27,375 nucleotides of DNA from Lachnospiraceae bacterium UBA938 (GCA_002293475.1 DBDG01000075.1:1-27375); one strand, 5' to 3'. Shown: positions 1 through 7,219, numbered from the stretch's first letter. Numbers and translations are program-made. The notes: a model not told the origin generated them from the sequence alone.

Positions 1-12
1 CAGACCGGTCTG
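1..12. repeat. 12-bp perfect palindrome at window edge
   Basis: CAGACCGGTCTG equals its own reverse complement. It lies upstream of the ackA promoter and could be an operator or part of the terminator of a gene outside the window. No U-tract follows it, so its role is open. Confidence 0.4.
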
Positions 13-60
13 AACAGTAACTTAATAAATGATTCGGTTCCCAGGGTTAAGCTTTCTTAG

Positions 61-89
61 TTGACGTAATAAGTTCTGGGATGTAGAAT
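61..89 (+). promoter_or_regulatory. Sigma-A-type promoter of ackA
   Basis: TTGACG (61-66), a 17-base spacer and TAGAAT (84-89) match the housekeeping -35/-10 pattern well. The predicted transcript starts about 40 bases before the ackA start codon, so ackA can be transcribed on its own even if a pta gene lies upstream outside the window. Confidence 0.65.
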
Positions 90-135
90 TAAAGAACGGA
101 ACAGAAATATCACATAAAATACAAGAGGTATAACG

Positions 136-1344
136 ATGAGAGTCTTAGTGATTAACTGCGGCAGCTCTTCTTTGAAGTTCCAGCTGATTGACAGCGTTAC
201 AGAGGAGACGGCAGCAAAAGGGATATGTGAAAGGATCGGCATCGAAGGAGGCCGGCTTGTTTTTGAAGCTGCCGGCAGAGCTAAAATAATAACCGAGCAC
301 CATATGGACAGTCATCTTGAGGCGGTTCGGCTGGTACTGGATGCTTTGATTGATCCGGTGAACGGCGTATTAAAGCATCTCGGTGAGATCGAAGCAGTCG
401 GCCACCGCCTTGTCCACGGCGGGGAGAAATTCGCCAGCTCGGTGATGATCACGGATGAAGTGATCAAGGCGACGGAAGAATGTAACGACCTTGCCCCCTT
501 GCATAACCCTGCCAATCTGACCGGCGTCCGTGCCTGCCAGGAACTGATGCCAGATACGCCGATGGTCGGCGTCTACGATACGGCATTTCATCAGACCATG
601 CCGGAGGAGGCTTATTTATATGGCCTGCCCTATGAGTATTATGAAAAATACCGCATCCGCCGCTACGGTTTCCATGGCACCAGCCATGCCTATGTCTCCC
701 GCCGGGCGGCAGAGTTCTTGCACAAAGAATATAGCGGATTGAAGATAATCGTCTGCCACCTAGGTAACGGTGCCAGCGTTACGGCGGTAAAGAACGGCCG
801 GAGCGTGGACACCTCAATGGGCATGACGCCGCTGGAAGGCTTGATCATGGGAACCCGTTCCGGCGATCTGGATCCGGCGATCTTAGAATTTCTAGCGGAG
901 AAAGAGAATAAAGGGGTAGCAGAGATCACCAGTATCTTAAATAAAAAATCGGGGATGGTAGGGATGCAAAAGGGCGGCTCCTCCGATTTCCGTGATGTGT
1001 CGGCAGCATTTCAGGCCGGCCGGCCGGAGGCGGTCAGGACCCTGAAGGCCTATATCTACCGGATCGTCAAATACATCGGTGCCTATGCCGCTGCGATGAA
1101 TGGCGTGGACGTCATCTGTTTCACGGCAGGCATCGGAGAAAACAGCAGCTTAATCCGGGAAAATGTCGGCGCCTACCTAGGCTATCTCGGTATTGAGATA
1201 GACAAGGAAGCCAACGGGGAAAGAGGGAAGGATATGATTATATCGACTCCCGGCAGCCGGGTCACCGTAATGGTGATTCCGACCAATGAGGAACTGATGA
1301 TTGCGAGGGACACGAAGACAGTGGTGGAAGCGTCAAGACAATGA
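136..1344 (+). CDS. ackA: Acetate kinase
   Basis: Acetate kinase interconverts acetyl phosphate + ADP and acetate + ATP in the cytoplasm, the substrate-level phosphorylation step of acetate fermentation. The 402-residue length is normal. The ASKHA fold motifs are visible: VINCGSSSLKF at the N-terminus with Asn7, GHRLVHGG with Arg91, VYDTAFH with Asp148, GFHGTSH with His180, HLGNGASVTAV near 208, FTAGIGENS near 330 and IPTNEELMIARDT at the C-terminus. Positions 7, 91, 148 and 180 coincide with the catalytic residues I recall for the Methanosarcina enzyme. An AGAGGT-like ribosome site precedes the ATG. The gene stands alone behind its own promoter and ends at a strong hairpin facing the convergent microprotein/pckG unit. 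Confidence 0.97.
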   Translation: MRVLVINCGSSSLKFQLIDSVTEETAAKGICERIGIEGGRLVFEAAGRAKIITEHHMDSHLEAVRLVLDALIDPVNGVLKHLGEIEAVGHRLVHGGEKFASSVMITDEVIKATEECNDLAPLHNPANLTGVRACQELMPDTPMVGVYDTAFHQTMPEEAYLYGLPYEYYEKYRIRRYGFHGTSHAYVSRRAAEFLHKEYSGLKIIVCHLGNGASVTAVKNGRSVDTSMGMTPLEGLIMGTRSGDLDPAILEFLAEKENKGVAEITSILNKKSGMVGMQKGGSSDFRDVSAAFQAGRPEAVRTLKAYIYRIVKYIGAYAAAMNGVDVICFTAGIGENSSLIRENVGAYLGYLGIEIDKEANGERGKDMIISTPGSRVTVMVIPTNEELMIARDTKTVVEASRQ

Positions 1345-1371
1345 TGCTGCCCAATTAGCCGGGATAAATAT

Positions 1372-1420
1372 AACTGCCGCGTACTGTAGGTAACTATACA
1401 GTACGCGGCGGTTTGCTTAT
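1372..1420. terminator. Probable bidirectional terminator between ackA and the convergent pckG unit
   Basis: A 13-bp perfect stem (1376-1388 with 1397-1409) extends by further pairs to 1372/1413 and encloses an 8-base loop. A T-rich but interrupted tail follows on the plus strand, and the minus strand also runs into AT-rich sequence. It sits between two converging units and could serve both. Confidence 0.75.
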
Positions 1421-1462
1421 ATTTAAGTTATTTTAATTCTGTTATTTTAATGCTATTGCAAA

Positions 1463-1657
1463 CTAATGCTGCCGTTTTTTATTTCTGATTATACGCCACA
1501 CTACCAAGCCGATAATAACGAGCATCACAGCAGCTATTGGCAGGATCAGTTCCACCGGGTCAAAACTTGCGGCAAGAAAGATCGATGTAGGGCCGTCCGA
1601 GCCGCCGATAATGGTAGTATGTGAGTAGACAAAGGTAGTGTTCAGTGCGGTAATCAT
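1463..1657 (-). CDS. Single-pass membrane microprotein with the OadB signature motif
   Basis: This 64-residue protein has a short N-terminus, then IIGGSDGPTSIFLA (residues 16-29), then one predicted membrane helix (about 36-55) and a basic tail ending KKRQH. The motif is nearly identical to the Na+-binding loop of decarboxylase beta subunits; the full-length beta subunit in this window has IIGAADGPTAIYV. Asp21 matches the essential Na+-site aspartate of OadB. The start lies 6 bases after the pckG stop and has only a weak, distant ribosome site (AAGAAAGG), so translational coupling to pckG is likely. It is too short to be a transporter and shows no decayed flanking beta-subunit sequence, so it looks like a real small protein rather than a remnant. 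I do not know its function; a regulator or accessory subunit of a Na+ pump is an inference. Confidence 0.7.
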   Translation of the reverse strand: MITALNTTFVYSHTTIIGGSDGPTSIFLAASFDPVELILPIAAVMLVIIGLVVWRIIRNKKRQH

Positions 1658-1663
1658 AGCAGC

Positions 1664-3457
1664 TTACTGTAGCCTTTCTTCCAAAGCGGCCAGCTGGTCC
1701 TTCATTTTCTGAGGCAGCCTGTCGCCGAACTTGGCGTAGAATTCCTTCACATTGGCGGCGTCTTCTTTCCAGAGGGCCTTATCGACGTTTAACAGGTCTT
1801 TTACGACATCAAGGGTAATCCCGCTGTCTTCTAGGCCATCAATATTGATATCTTCCGGCTTGGGTTCGTAACCGATGGGGGTCTCGACGGCATCGGCGTT
1901 GTCTTCGGCTCTTTCGATGATCCAGTCCAGAACTCGCATGTTATCGCCAAAGCCCGGCCAGATGAATTTGCCCTGCTCATTGGTACGGAACCAGTTAACG
2001 TTGAAGATCTTGGGAGCTTTGTCGCCGAGGACTTTACCCATTTCGATCCAGTGTGCCCAGTAGTCGCCCATGTTATATCCGCAGAAGGGCAGCATCGCCA
2101 TGGGGTCACGGCGTACCTGACCGACGGCGCCGGCAGCGGCGGCAGTAGTCTCACTGGCCATGATGGAGCCGACGAAAACGCCGTGATCCCAGTCAAAAGC
2201 CTGATATACGAGGGGAGCGGTCTTAGCCCGGCGTCCGCCGAAGATCATGGCTGAGATCGGAACTCCTTCGGGATTGTCAAATTCCTTGGAGATGCAAGGG
2301 CAGTTACGGGCCGGAGCGGTAAAACGGGAATTGGGATGTGCCAAGTTGTTGCCGGCGGCACTGTATTCCTTGCCGTTTACTTTCGCGCCTTTCCATTCGG
2401 TGGCGTTCTCGGGGGGATTCTTATCAAGGCCTTCCCACCATACGGTCATATCGTCATTATTCAGCGCTACGTTGGTAAAAATCGTGTTCTTTCTGGTGCT
2501 TTCTAGGGCATTGAAGTTTGATTTGGCATTGGTGCCGGGGGCAACGCCGAAGAAGCCGTTTTCCGGATTGATGGCATAGAGCCGGCCGTCCTTGCCTTGT
2601 TTCAGCCAAGCGATGTCGTCGCCGACCGTCCATACTTTATAGCCTTTGCTGGTATAGCCTTCCGGCGGGATCAGCATGGCCAAGTTGGTCTTGCCGCAGG
2701 CGGAAGGGAAAGCGGCGGTCACGTATTTGATTTCGCCGTCCGGTTTCTGGATTCCTAAGATCAGCATATGTTCAGCCATCCAGCCTTCATTTTTACCCTG
2801 GTAAGAAGCAATCCGCAGCGCGAAACATTTCTTGCCGAGGAGTACGTTACCGCCATAGCCGGAGTTGATGGACCAGATGGTATTGTCTTCCGGGAAGTGA
2901 ACGATATAACGTTTTTCAGCATCAATATCCGCTTTGGAATGAAGGCCGCGCACAAAGTCGTTGGACTCGTCGCCCAAGTTCTTAAAGGCATCGGCGCCGA
3001 TACGGGTCATGATGTCCATGTTCAGGACCACATAGATGGAGTCGGTCAGCTCAACGCCTACTTTGGCCAGGTCGGAGCCGATCGGTCCCATGGAATAGGG
3101 AATGACATACATTGTCCGGCCCTTCATGACACCGTCAAACATCGGGGTCAGCTTGTCGTACATTTCCTGAGGATCGCACCAGTTGTTGGTCGGGCCTGCG
3201 TCTTCTTTGTTCTTGCAGCAAATAAAAGTTCTATCTTCCACACGGGCGACATCGTTAACCGCGGTCTGATGATAATAACAGCCGGGGAGCTTTTCTTGGT
3301 TCAGCGCGATGATTTCGCCGTTGTCCATTGATGTTTTACGGAGGGCATCAAGCTGTTCTGCGCTTCCGTCGATCCAGACCACCTCGTCCGGTTTGGTCAG
3401 TGCCTGCATTTCTTCTACCCATTTGATTACATTGGGATTTTTGGTAAGTTCTGCCAT
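1664..3457 (-). CDS. pckG: Phosphoenolpyruvate carboxykinase, GTP type
   Basis: PEPCK interconverts oxaloacetate + GTP and phosphoenolpyruvate + GDP + CO2, linking the C4-acid pool to glycolysis and gluconeogenesis. At 597 residues it has the size and sequence of the GTP-dependent class, not the ~530-residue ATP class more usual in Bacillota. Visible landmarks are the P-loop with the reactive cysteine, FPSACGKTN (250-258, Cys254), VWTVGDDIAW (275-284), AINPENGFFGVAPGT (295-309) and FGGRR (406-410). AAAAGGAGA sits 8-10 bases before the ATG. In a fermenter the enzyme may run in the carboxylating, energy-conserving direction; that is inference. It is followed at once by the OadB-motif microprotein and is divergent from a Na+-translocating decarboxylase beta subunit, which also handles a C4 or carboxyl substrate. 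Confidence 0.95.
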   Translation of the reverse strand: MAELTKNPNVIKWVEEMQALTKPDEVVWIDGSAEQLDALRKTSMDNGEIIALNQEKLPGCYYHQTAVNDVARVEDRTFICCKNKEDAGPTNNWCDPQEMYDKLTPMFDGVMKGRTMYVIPYSMGPIGSDLAKVGVELTDSIYVVLNMDIMTRIGADAFKNLGDESNDFVRGLHSKADIDAEKRYIVHFPEDNTIWSINSGYGGNVLLGKKCFALRIASYQGKNEGWMAEHMLILGIQKPDGEIKYVTAAFPSACGKTNLAMLIPPEGYTSKGYKVWTVGDDIAWLKQGKDGRLYAINPENGFFGVAPGTNAKSNFNALESTRKNTIFTNVALNNDDMTVWWEGLDKNPPENATEWKGAKVNGKEYSAAGNNLAHPNSRFTAPARNCPCISKEFDNPEGVPISAMIFGGRRAKTAPLVYQAFDWDHGVFVGSIMASETTAAAAGAVGQVRRDPMAMLPFCGYNMGDYWAHWIEMGKVLGDKAPKIFNVNWFRTNEQGKFIWPGFGDNMRVLDWIIERAEDNADAVETPIGYEPKPEDINIDGLEDSGITLDVVKDLLNVDKALWKEDAANVKEFYAKFGDRLPQKMKDQLAALEERLQ

Positions 3458-3507
3458 GTATTCTTCTCCTTTTTACTTAAAATTTGAAAATATTACCTCA
3501 ATTTTTA

Positions 3508-3536
3508 ATGATATACTATTTTGGGACAGGGGTCAA
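3508..3536 (-). promoter_or_regulatory. Candidate promoter of pckG
   Basis: On the minus strand TTGACC (3531-3536), a 17-base spacer and TATCAT (3508-3513) fit a sigma-A promoter. It would give a leader of about 45 bases before the pckG ATG. Confidence 0.5.
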
Positions 3537-3614
3537 TAGAATTAAGAGAAGAATTATTTTCGCTAAGCTGTTTGTTACTGTAGGCATTTAAATGTATTAA
3601 TTAATAAATAAATG

Positions 3615-3642
3615 TTGCTTTTCCGTGTGAGGATGGTAAAAT
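3615..3642 (+). promoter_or_regulatory. Candidate upstream promoter of the decarboxylase subunit genes
   Basis: TTGCTT (3615-3620), a 16-base spacer and TAAAAT (3637-3642). A second candidate lies closer to the gene (3675-3702), so this may be the distal one of two. Confidence 0.35.
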
Positions 3643-3674
3643 ACAAATTAGCGCGGAAATAGCGAGCCGGCTGA

Positions 3675-3702
3675 TTGACGGCTGCGGGCGTTTACTTACT
3701 AT
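3675..3702 (+). promoter_or_regulatory. Candidate proximal promoter of the decarboxylase subunit genes
   Basis: TTGACG (3675-3680), a 16-base spacer and TACTAT (3697-3702). The transcript would start about 20 bases before the GTG start of the beta subunit gene, just enough for its AGAGGG ribosome site. Confidence 0.4.
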
Positions 3703-3730
3703 ATTAAAAAGATGAGAGAGGGATAATGAC

Positions 3731-4882
3731 GTGCAAAGTGTATTAGAAGGATTATTGAGAAGCTTTATTGAGCCGAGCGCCATGGACTGGGTCAAGTGGA
3801 TCGCAATGTGGATTATCGGCGGTACTTTAATTTATCTGGCGATCAAGAAAGATATGGAGCCGACGTTGCTGCTGCCGATGGGTTTCGGCGCCATATTGGT
3901 TAACCTGCCTTTTTCAGGCGCGGTGACCGAGATGATAGAAGGGGTGGCCTCGTCCGAGGAAGGGCCGCTGAATGTGCTGTTCGATGCCGGGATCGGTAAT
4001 GAGTTGTTTCCGTTACTGTTATTCATTGGAATCGGGGCGATGATTGATTTCGGACCGCTGCTGTCCAATCCGAAGCTGTTCTTTTTTGGGGCGGCTGCCC
4101 AGTTTGGTATTTTCATTACGTTGAGTCTCGCCACCTTATTAGGTTTTGATTTGAAGGATGCCGCTTCGATATCCATTATCGGCGCGGCTGACGGTCCCAC
4201 GGCGATTTATGTGTCCAATTTCCTAAAATCTAATTATTCCGCGGCCATCATGGTGGCGGCCTATTCCTATATGGCGCTGGTGCCGATTATCCAGCCCCCG
4301 GTCATACGGCTTCTCACGACCGCGGAGGAGCGGCGGATCCATATGCCCAATACGGCGAAGAATGTCTCCCGCACTATGCGTATTATATTTCCGATCTTTG
4401 TAACTATAATAGCCGGTATCTTTGCCCCCAAGTCGGTGGCGCTGGTAGGCTTTCTGATGTTTGGCAACCTGATCCGGGAATGTGGGGTGCTGAATTCCCT
4501 TTCCGATACAGCCCAGAATTCATTTGCGAATACTATTACCCTGCTGCTGGGATTTACCATCGCGGTAAGGATGCAGGCCGCGGAGTTTTTGAAGCTGGAA
4601 ACGCTTATGATTATGGCCCTGGGCTTATTTGCTTTTATATTTGACACGGCAGGCGGGGTGCTGCTGGGCAAACTGTTTAACGTTATCTTTAAGAAGAACC
4701 CGATCAATCCGATGATCGGTGCCGCGGGTATTTCGGCCTTCCCGATGTCTGCCAGGGTCGTTCACAAGATGGGGATGAAGGAAGACAACACTAATATATT
4801 GATTATGCATGCGGCGGGAGCGAATGTGTCTGGACAGATTGCATCGGTTATCGCGGGCGGCATTATCTTAACATTCTTTTAA
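3731..4882 (+). CDS. oadB: Na+-translocating decarboxylase, beta subunit (OadB/GcdB/MmdB family)
   Basis: Beta subunits of biotin-dependent decarboxylases (oxaloacetate, methylmalonyl-CoA, glutaconyl-CoA, malonate) sit in the membrane and couple decarboxylation of carboxybiotin to Na+ export. The 383 residues are mostly hydrophobic helices. IIGAADGPTAIYV (149-161) carries Asp154, and NPMIGAAGISAFPMSARV (326-343) carries Asn326 and Ser335; these match the Na+-site residues Asp203, Asn373 and Ser382 I recall for Klebsiella OadB. AYSYMALVPIIQPP (177-190) is another family signature. The start is GTG, supported by AGAGGG 8 bases upstream; the ATG at 3726 is out of frame. The gamma-like gene follows after 19 bases. 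With no alpha subunit nearby, the substrate cannot be read from the context, so the symbol is a family label only. Confidence 0.9.
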   Translation: MQSVLEGLLRSFIEPSAMDWVKWIAMWIIGGTLIYLAIKKDMEPTLLLPMGFGAILVNLPFSGAVTEMIEGVASSEEGPLNVLFDAGIGNELFPLLLFIGIGAMIDFGPLLSNPKLFFFGAAAQFGIFITLSLATLLGFDLKDAASISIIGAADGPTAIYVSNFLKSNYSAAIMVAAYSYMALVPIIQPPVIRLLTTAEERRIHMPNTAKNVSRTMRIIFPIFVTIIAGIFAPKSVALVGFLMFGNLIRECGVLNSLSDTAQNSFANTITLLLGFTIAVRMQAAEFLKLETLMIMALGLFAFIFDTAGGVLLGKLFNVIFKKNPINPMIGAAGISAFPMSARVVHKMGMKEDNTNILIMHAAGANVSGQIASVIAGGIILTFF

Positions 4883-4901
4883 GTAGGAAGGAGAAAATAA
4901 T

Positions 4902-5042
4902 ATGTCAATTAATTGGCCGGGTTTTTTAAATTCATTCATGTATTTGGGGGTCGGAATGGTCGGGATTTTTGTCATTATCAGTATCATAGTGAGCTTGATT
5001 TATCTTTTCATGAAACTGTTCCCGAATAAAGAAACTGAATAA
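4902..5042 (+). CDS. OadG-related small subunit (gamma-like)
   Basis: A 46-residue protein has an amphipathic N-terminus (MSINWPGFLNSF), one membrane helix from about residue 14 to 38 (YLGVGMVGIFVIISI and onward) and a short basic/acidic tail. The helix with the GVGM pattern resembles the N-terminal helix of OadG/MmdD gamma subunits, which assemble and stabilise decarboxylase complexes. The soluble, metal-binding or proline-rich tail of full OadG is absent. AGGAAGGAG lies 8 bases before the ATG. It is co-transcribed with the beta subunit gene and followed by a terminator, so the unit is just beta + small gamma. Confidence 0.8.
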   Translation: MSINWPGFLNSFMYLGVGMVGIFVIISIIVSLIYLFMKLFPNKETE

Positions 5043-5070
5043 CAGTTGTTGCAGTCAATGACTGAATAAA

Positions 5071-5107
5071 AAAGACCGTTATGCTTACAGTGGTAGCGGT
5101 TTTTTTG
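5071..5107 (+). terminator. Rho-independent terminator after the decarboxylase subunit genes
   Basis: ACCGTTAT (5075-5082) pairs with GTAGCGGT-type sequence at 5093-5100 (two G-U pairs); flanking A residues and seven T residues (5100-5106) extend the stem and supply the U-tract. Confidence 0.75.
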
Positions 5108-5205
5108 TAATTAATCACTGTTACTGTGGAGTACCAATTAAGACTAATTATGGCTAGGGAGTGATAACACGTATTGTTAAAAACGATAATATATTCCAGA
5201 AGAGG

Positions 5206-5234
5206 TTGCATTATTATTTGTTATAACGTATAAT
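5206..5234 (+). promoter_or_regulatory. Sigma-A-type promoter of the lipoprotein gene
   Basis: TTGCAT (5206-5211), exactly 17 bases, TATAAT (5229-5234). It would give an unusually long leader of roughly 160-200 bases, containing the inverted repeat at 5314-5327. The -10 box overlaps the first TATAATGATTA repeat, so a repressor on that repeat would block transcription. Confidence 0.55.
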
Positions 5235-5313
5235 GATTAATAAACAATATAACAATATAATGATTAGAATGATAATTGATATTGTTACGAATGACAATAA
5301 AAGATCGAAGATG

Positions 5314-5327
5314 ATAATCGTGATTAT
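5314..5327. repeat. 6-2-6 inverted repeat ATAATC-GT-GATTAT
   Basis: A perfect palindrome of AT-rich half-sites inside the leader of the lipoprotein gene. Its look is loosely Fur/PerR-like, but it does not match a full consensus I can name; it is a candidate operator only. Confidence 0.35.
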
Positions 5328-5443
5328 ATGTTATATTATTTGCAATTAAATGCTGAAAAATAAGATATTACTCTGCTATTGGTTGAGGAGGTGAAACGGA
5401 TATTCAAGTTATATCCAATGTAGCAAGACTAAGTTTCCTAATC

Positions 5444-5881
5444 ATGGAAAGGGAAACGGCAACATTTTTTGTATGTTTATTTATTTTAACCAATCTGGTC
5501 GGCTGCAATAATGATATGGCGACAGACTTAGCAGATAGCAGGGAGGTTTTCATGGATGTTGAAGTTACTGCTGATATAACTCAATATAACACCGTTGCGG
5601 AAAGAATAATCCTTACCTTGAGAAATATATCAACAGCGGATATTCATACCGGCTTACATTATCAAATAGAAAAATATGGGGATGGTGCTTGGTCGGTAAT
5701 CCCTCTGGATTTTATGGTTGATGATATTTTATTTACAATAAGGCCTGATGAGTCGCGGTCTTTTGATATTGATCTGTTGCCGGAACAATATGAGTATACT
5801 GCAGGGAGATACAGGGTAGTCAAGAACATTACTGTTGATAACCAAGATTATGATATAACATATGAATTTAATATGGAATGA
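5444..5881 (+). CDS. Small lipoprotein with Ig-like domain
   Basis: The 145-residue product has a hydrophobic stretch (FFVCLFILTNLVGC) ending in a lipobox, with Cys21 as the likely lipidated residue, so it should be anchored on the outer face of the membrane. The rest looks beta-rich; TLRNISTADIHTG, YQIEKYGDGAWSVIPL, IRPDESRSFDIDL and AGRYRVVK resemble the Big_14-type bacterial Ig-like domain that I recall from many clostridial lipoproteins. The ATG at 5444 has no good ribosome site. The strong GAGGAGGTGA at 5385-5394 is 7 bases before an in-frame ATT (5402), which would add 14 residues. The protease gene follows after 118 bases on the same strand. The molecular role is unknown. Confidence 0.75.
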   Translation: MERETATFFVCLFILTNLVGCNNDMATDLADSREVFMDVEVTADITQYNTVAERIILTLRNISTADIHTGLHYQIEKYGDGAWSVIPLDFMVDDILFTIRPDESRSFDIDLLPEQYEYTAGRYRVVKNITVDNQDYDITYEFNME

Positions 5882-5999
5882 GGGTGCCAATAGATAAATA
5901 TTTATTTTTCAGCAAAAAGTACAGTAACTAAATTCAAGGTACATCGGTATTCGGTACGTCTTACGAATTGATACCATGAGAGACAAGGAGGATCCAGAT

Positions 6000-7193
6000 A
6001 TGAAAATCCAATTTAAAAAACTATTAACCTTGCTTATGGTGATGGCACTGTCAATGACATTTTCCATGACGCCGACCTATGCAGAGACATTGACGGAGGT
6101 AGAGCAGGAGGCGACGGCCTTGTCCGTTTATGACAAAGACTTTCTGCATAATATGGAGCTGGCCAGTGCTCAGTATACTAAATTAATAACTTCTTTTAGC
6201 CCTGACAATACCAACGGAGTATTAAAAGCTTCAGATTATCCTGACTATTATGGCGGCTCTTATATTAATGAAGAAGGCAAGTTTGTTATTTATCTCGTCG
6301 AGGAAATCTATTCAAAGGACGAAGGGGCCAAGATGCGGGCTCAATTGACCGAGTTATTGGGTGCAGAAGTCATATTCAGCCCATGTAAGTATTCTTTTAA
6401 ACATCTGACTGAGGTAATGGATAAACTTAATGAGGTAAAAGTCAGTAAGCAAGCACCGGAGATTACCGGTAACTTTAATTCCTATATGATCAAGGATGCC
6501 GAAAACCGGGTTATGGTTGAGTTGGATAAATATAGTGACGAAAAAGTGAAAGAATTTACTGCAGATATCATGAATGATGATTGTATTTATTTCGTGCAGG
6601 CAGAAAAAGCGCTTGTAGATGAAGTCGATGTGAATCCCGGCGACATGATTAATGCAAACGCAGGTAACGGTTCCGTGGGATACAGGGTTAGACTGGACGG
6701 CATTGATGGTATTGCCACGGCGGCACATGTGGCGAATTCTACCTCTTCGAGTTCCAATGGTATCCGTTATTCCGGAACTAAATTCGCAGAAACTACGGCA
6801 AGACAGCAGTCAGGTTCGGTGGACGGGGCATATTGTAAAGTTATTGATTCATCTTATGTCCCCACAAATTCAATAGCGAGCGGCACTCTGTCAACGGCAG
6901 TGGAGAACCTTGCAGCGGGACAATTAGTGAATAAAAGAGGTAAGACAACGGGTATCACATCAGGAACTATCCAATCGACAAATGCCAGCGGGACTTTTAG
7001 CGGTATCCCTTTTACCAATTTGACTACAGCGTCTTATGACAGTGATCCCGGTGACAGCGGCGGGCTTGTATATTCTTATTATCCTTCATCCGGGGATCGC
7101 AGAACGGTAGGACTTCATAAGGGCAGCGGCACATATGCATATTACTCCAAAGCCAGCTTGGTGAACGAGGCTCTGGGCATTACCAGATATTAA
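6000..7193 (+). CDS. Secreted S1-type (chymotrypsin-fold) serine protease with propeptide
   Basis: The 397-residue preproprotein starts at the ATG at 6000, which has AAGGAGG 8 bases upstream; the in-frame ATG at 5976 lacks one and would spoil the signal peptide. Residues 1-28 form a classic signal peptide (MKIQFKKLL, hydrophobic core, cleavage after TYA). Residues about 30-215 are probably an inhibitory or folding propeptide. The protease domain shows the triad in order: His243 in TAAHV, Asp275 in SVDGAYCKV and Ser353 in GDSGG, with GKTTGITSG between them as in streptogrisin/alpha-lytic-like enzymes. The mature part would be about 180 residues, small for S1, as in bacterial S1E forms. It is likely released extracellularly. 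The substrate is unknown; the lipoprotein gene just upstream may belong to the same unit. Confidence 0.88.
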   Translation: MKIQFKKLLTLLMVMALSMTFSMTPTYAETLTEVEQEATALSVYDKDFLHNMELASAQYTKLITSFSPDNTNGVLKASDYPDYYGGSYINEEGKFVIYLVEEIYSKDEGAKMRAQLTELLGAEVIFSPCKYSFKHLTEVMDKLNEVKVSKQAPEITGNFNSYMIKDAENRVMVELDKYSDEKVKEFTADIMNDDCIYFVQAEKALVDEVDVNPGDMINANAGNGSVGYRVRLDGIDGIATAAHVANSTSSSSNGIRYSGTKFAETTARQQSGSVDGAYCKVIDSSYVPTNSIASGTLSTAVENLAAGQLVNKRGKTTGITSGTIQSTNASGTFSGIPFTNLTTASYDSDPGDSGGLVYSYYPSSGDRRTVGLHKGSGTYAYYSKASLVNEALGITRY

Positions 7194-7219
7194 GCGATTT
7201 ATTGGTGAATGGGGCCATA

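Larger units (their letters stand above)
5108..5443. other. AT-rich intergenic region with repeats, no gene seen
   Basis: About 340 bases without a convincing coding frame. It contains a good promoter (5206-5234), two copies of TATAATGATTA (5229-5239 and 5256-5266), a perfect 6-2-6 inverted repeat ATAATC-GT-GATTAT (5314-5327) and a strong GAGGAGGTGA ribosome site (5385-5394). The composition is far more AT-rich than the metabolic genes around it. Confidence 0.6.

Noticed and set aside
57..242. Small minus-strand frame across the ackA promoter and start
   Set aside because: It runs over the promoter and ackA codons in reverse, without a ribosome site.
1463..1657. Truncated oadB pseudogene
   Set aside because: No beta subunit sequence other than the motif remains, the frame is clean, a membrane helix and basic tail unlike OadB follow, and it is tightly coupled to pckG. 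A small real gene explains it better.
2768..3331. Long open frame on the plus strand opposite pckG
   Set aside because: It is fully antisense to a clear PEPCK gene, has no ribosome site and no recognisable protein features; it reflects GC-biased third positions.
5008..5211. 67-codon open frame on the minus strand across the terminator and intergenic region
   Set aside because: It overlaps the 46-residue subunit gene end and the terminator, and its composition looks like translated AT-rich noncoding DNA.
5976..5999. ATG at 5976 as the protease start
   Set aside because: It lacks a ribosome site and would place an acidic segment (MRDKEDPD) before the signal peptide; AAGGAGG supports the ATG at 6000.
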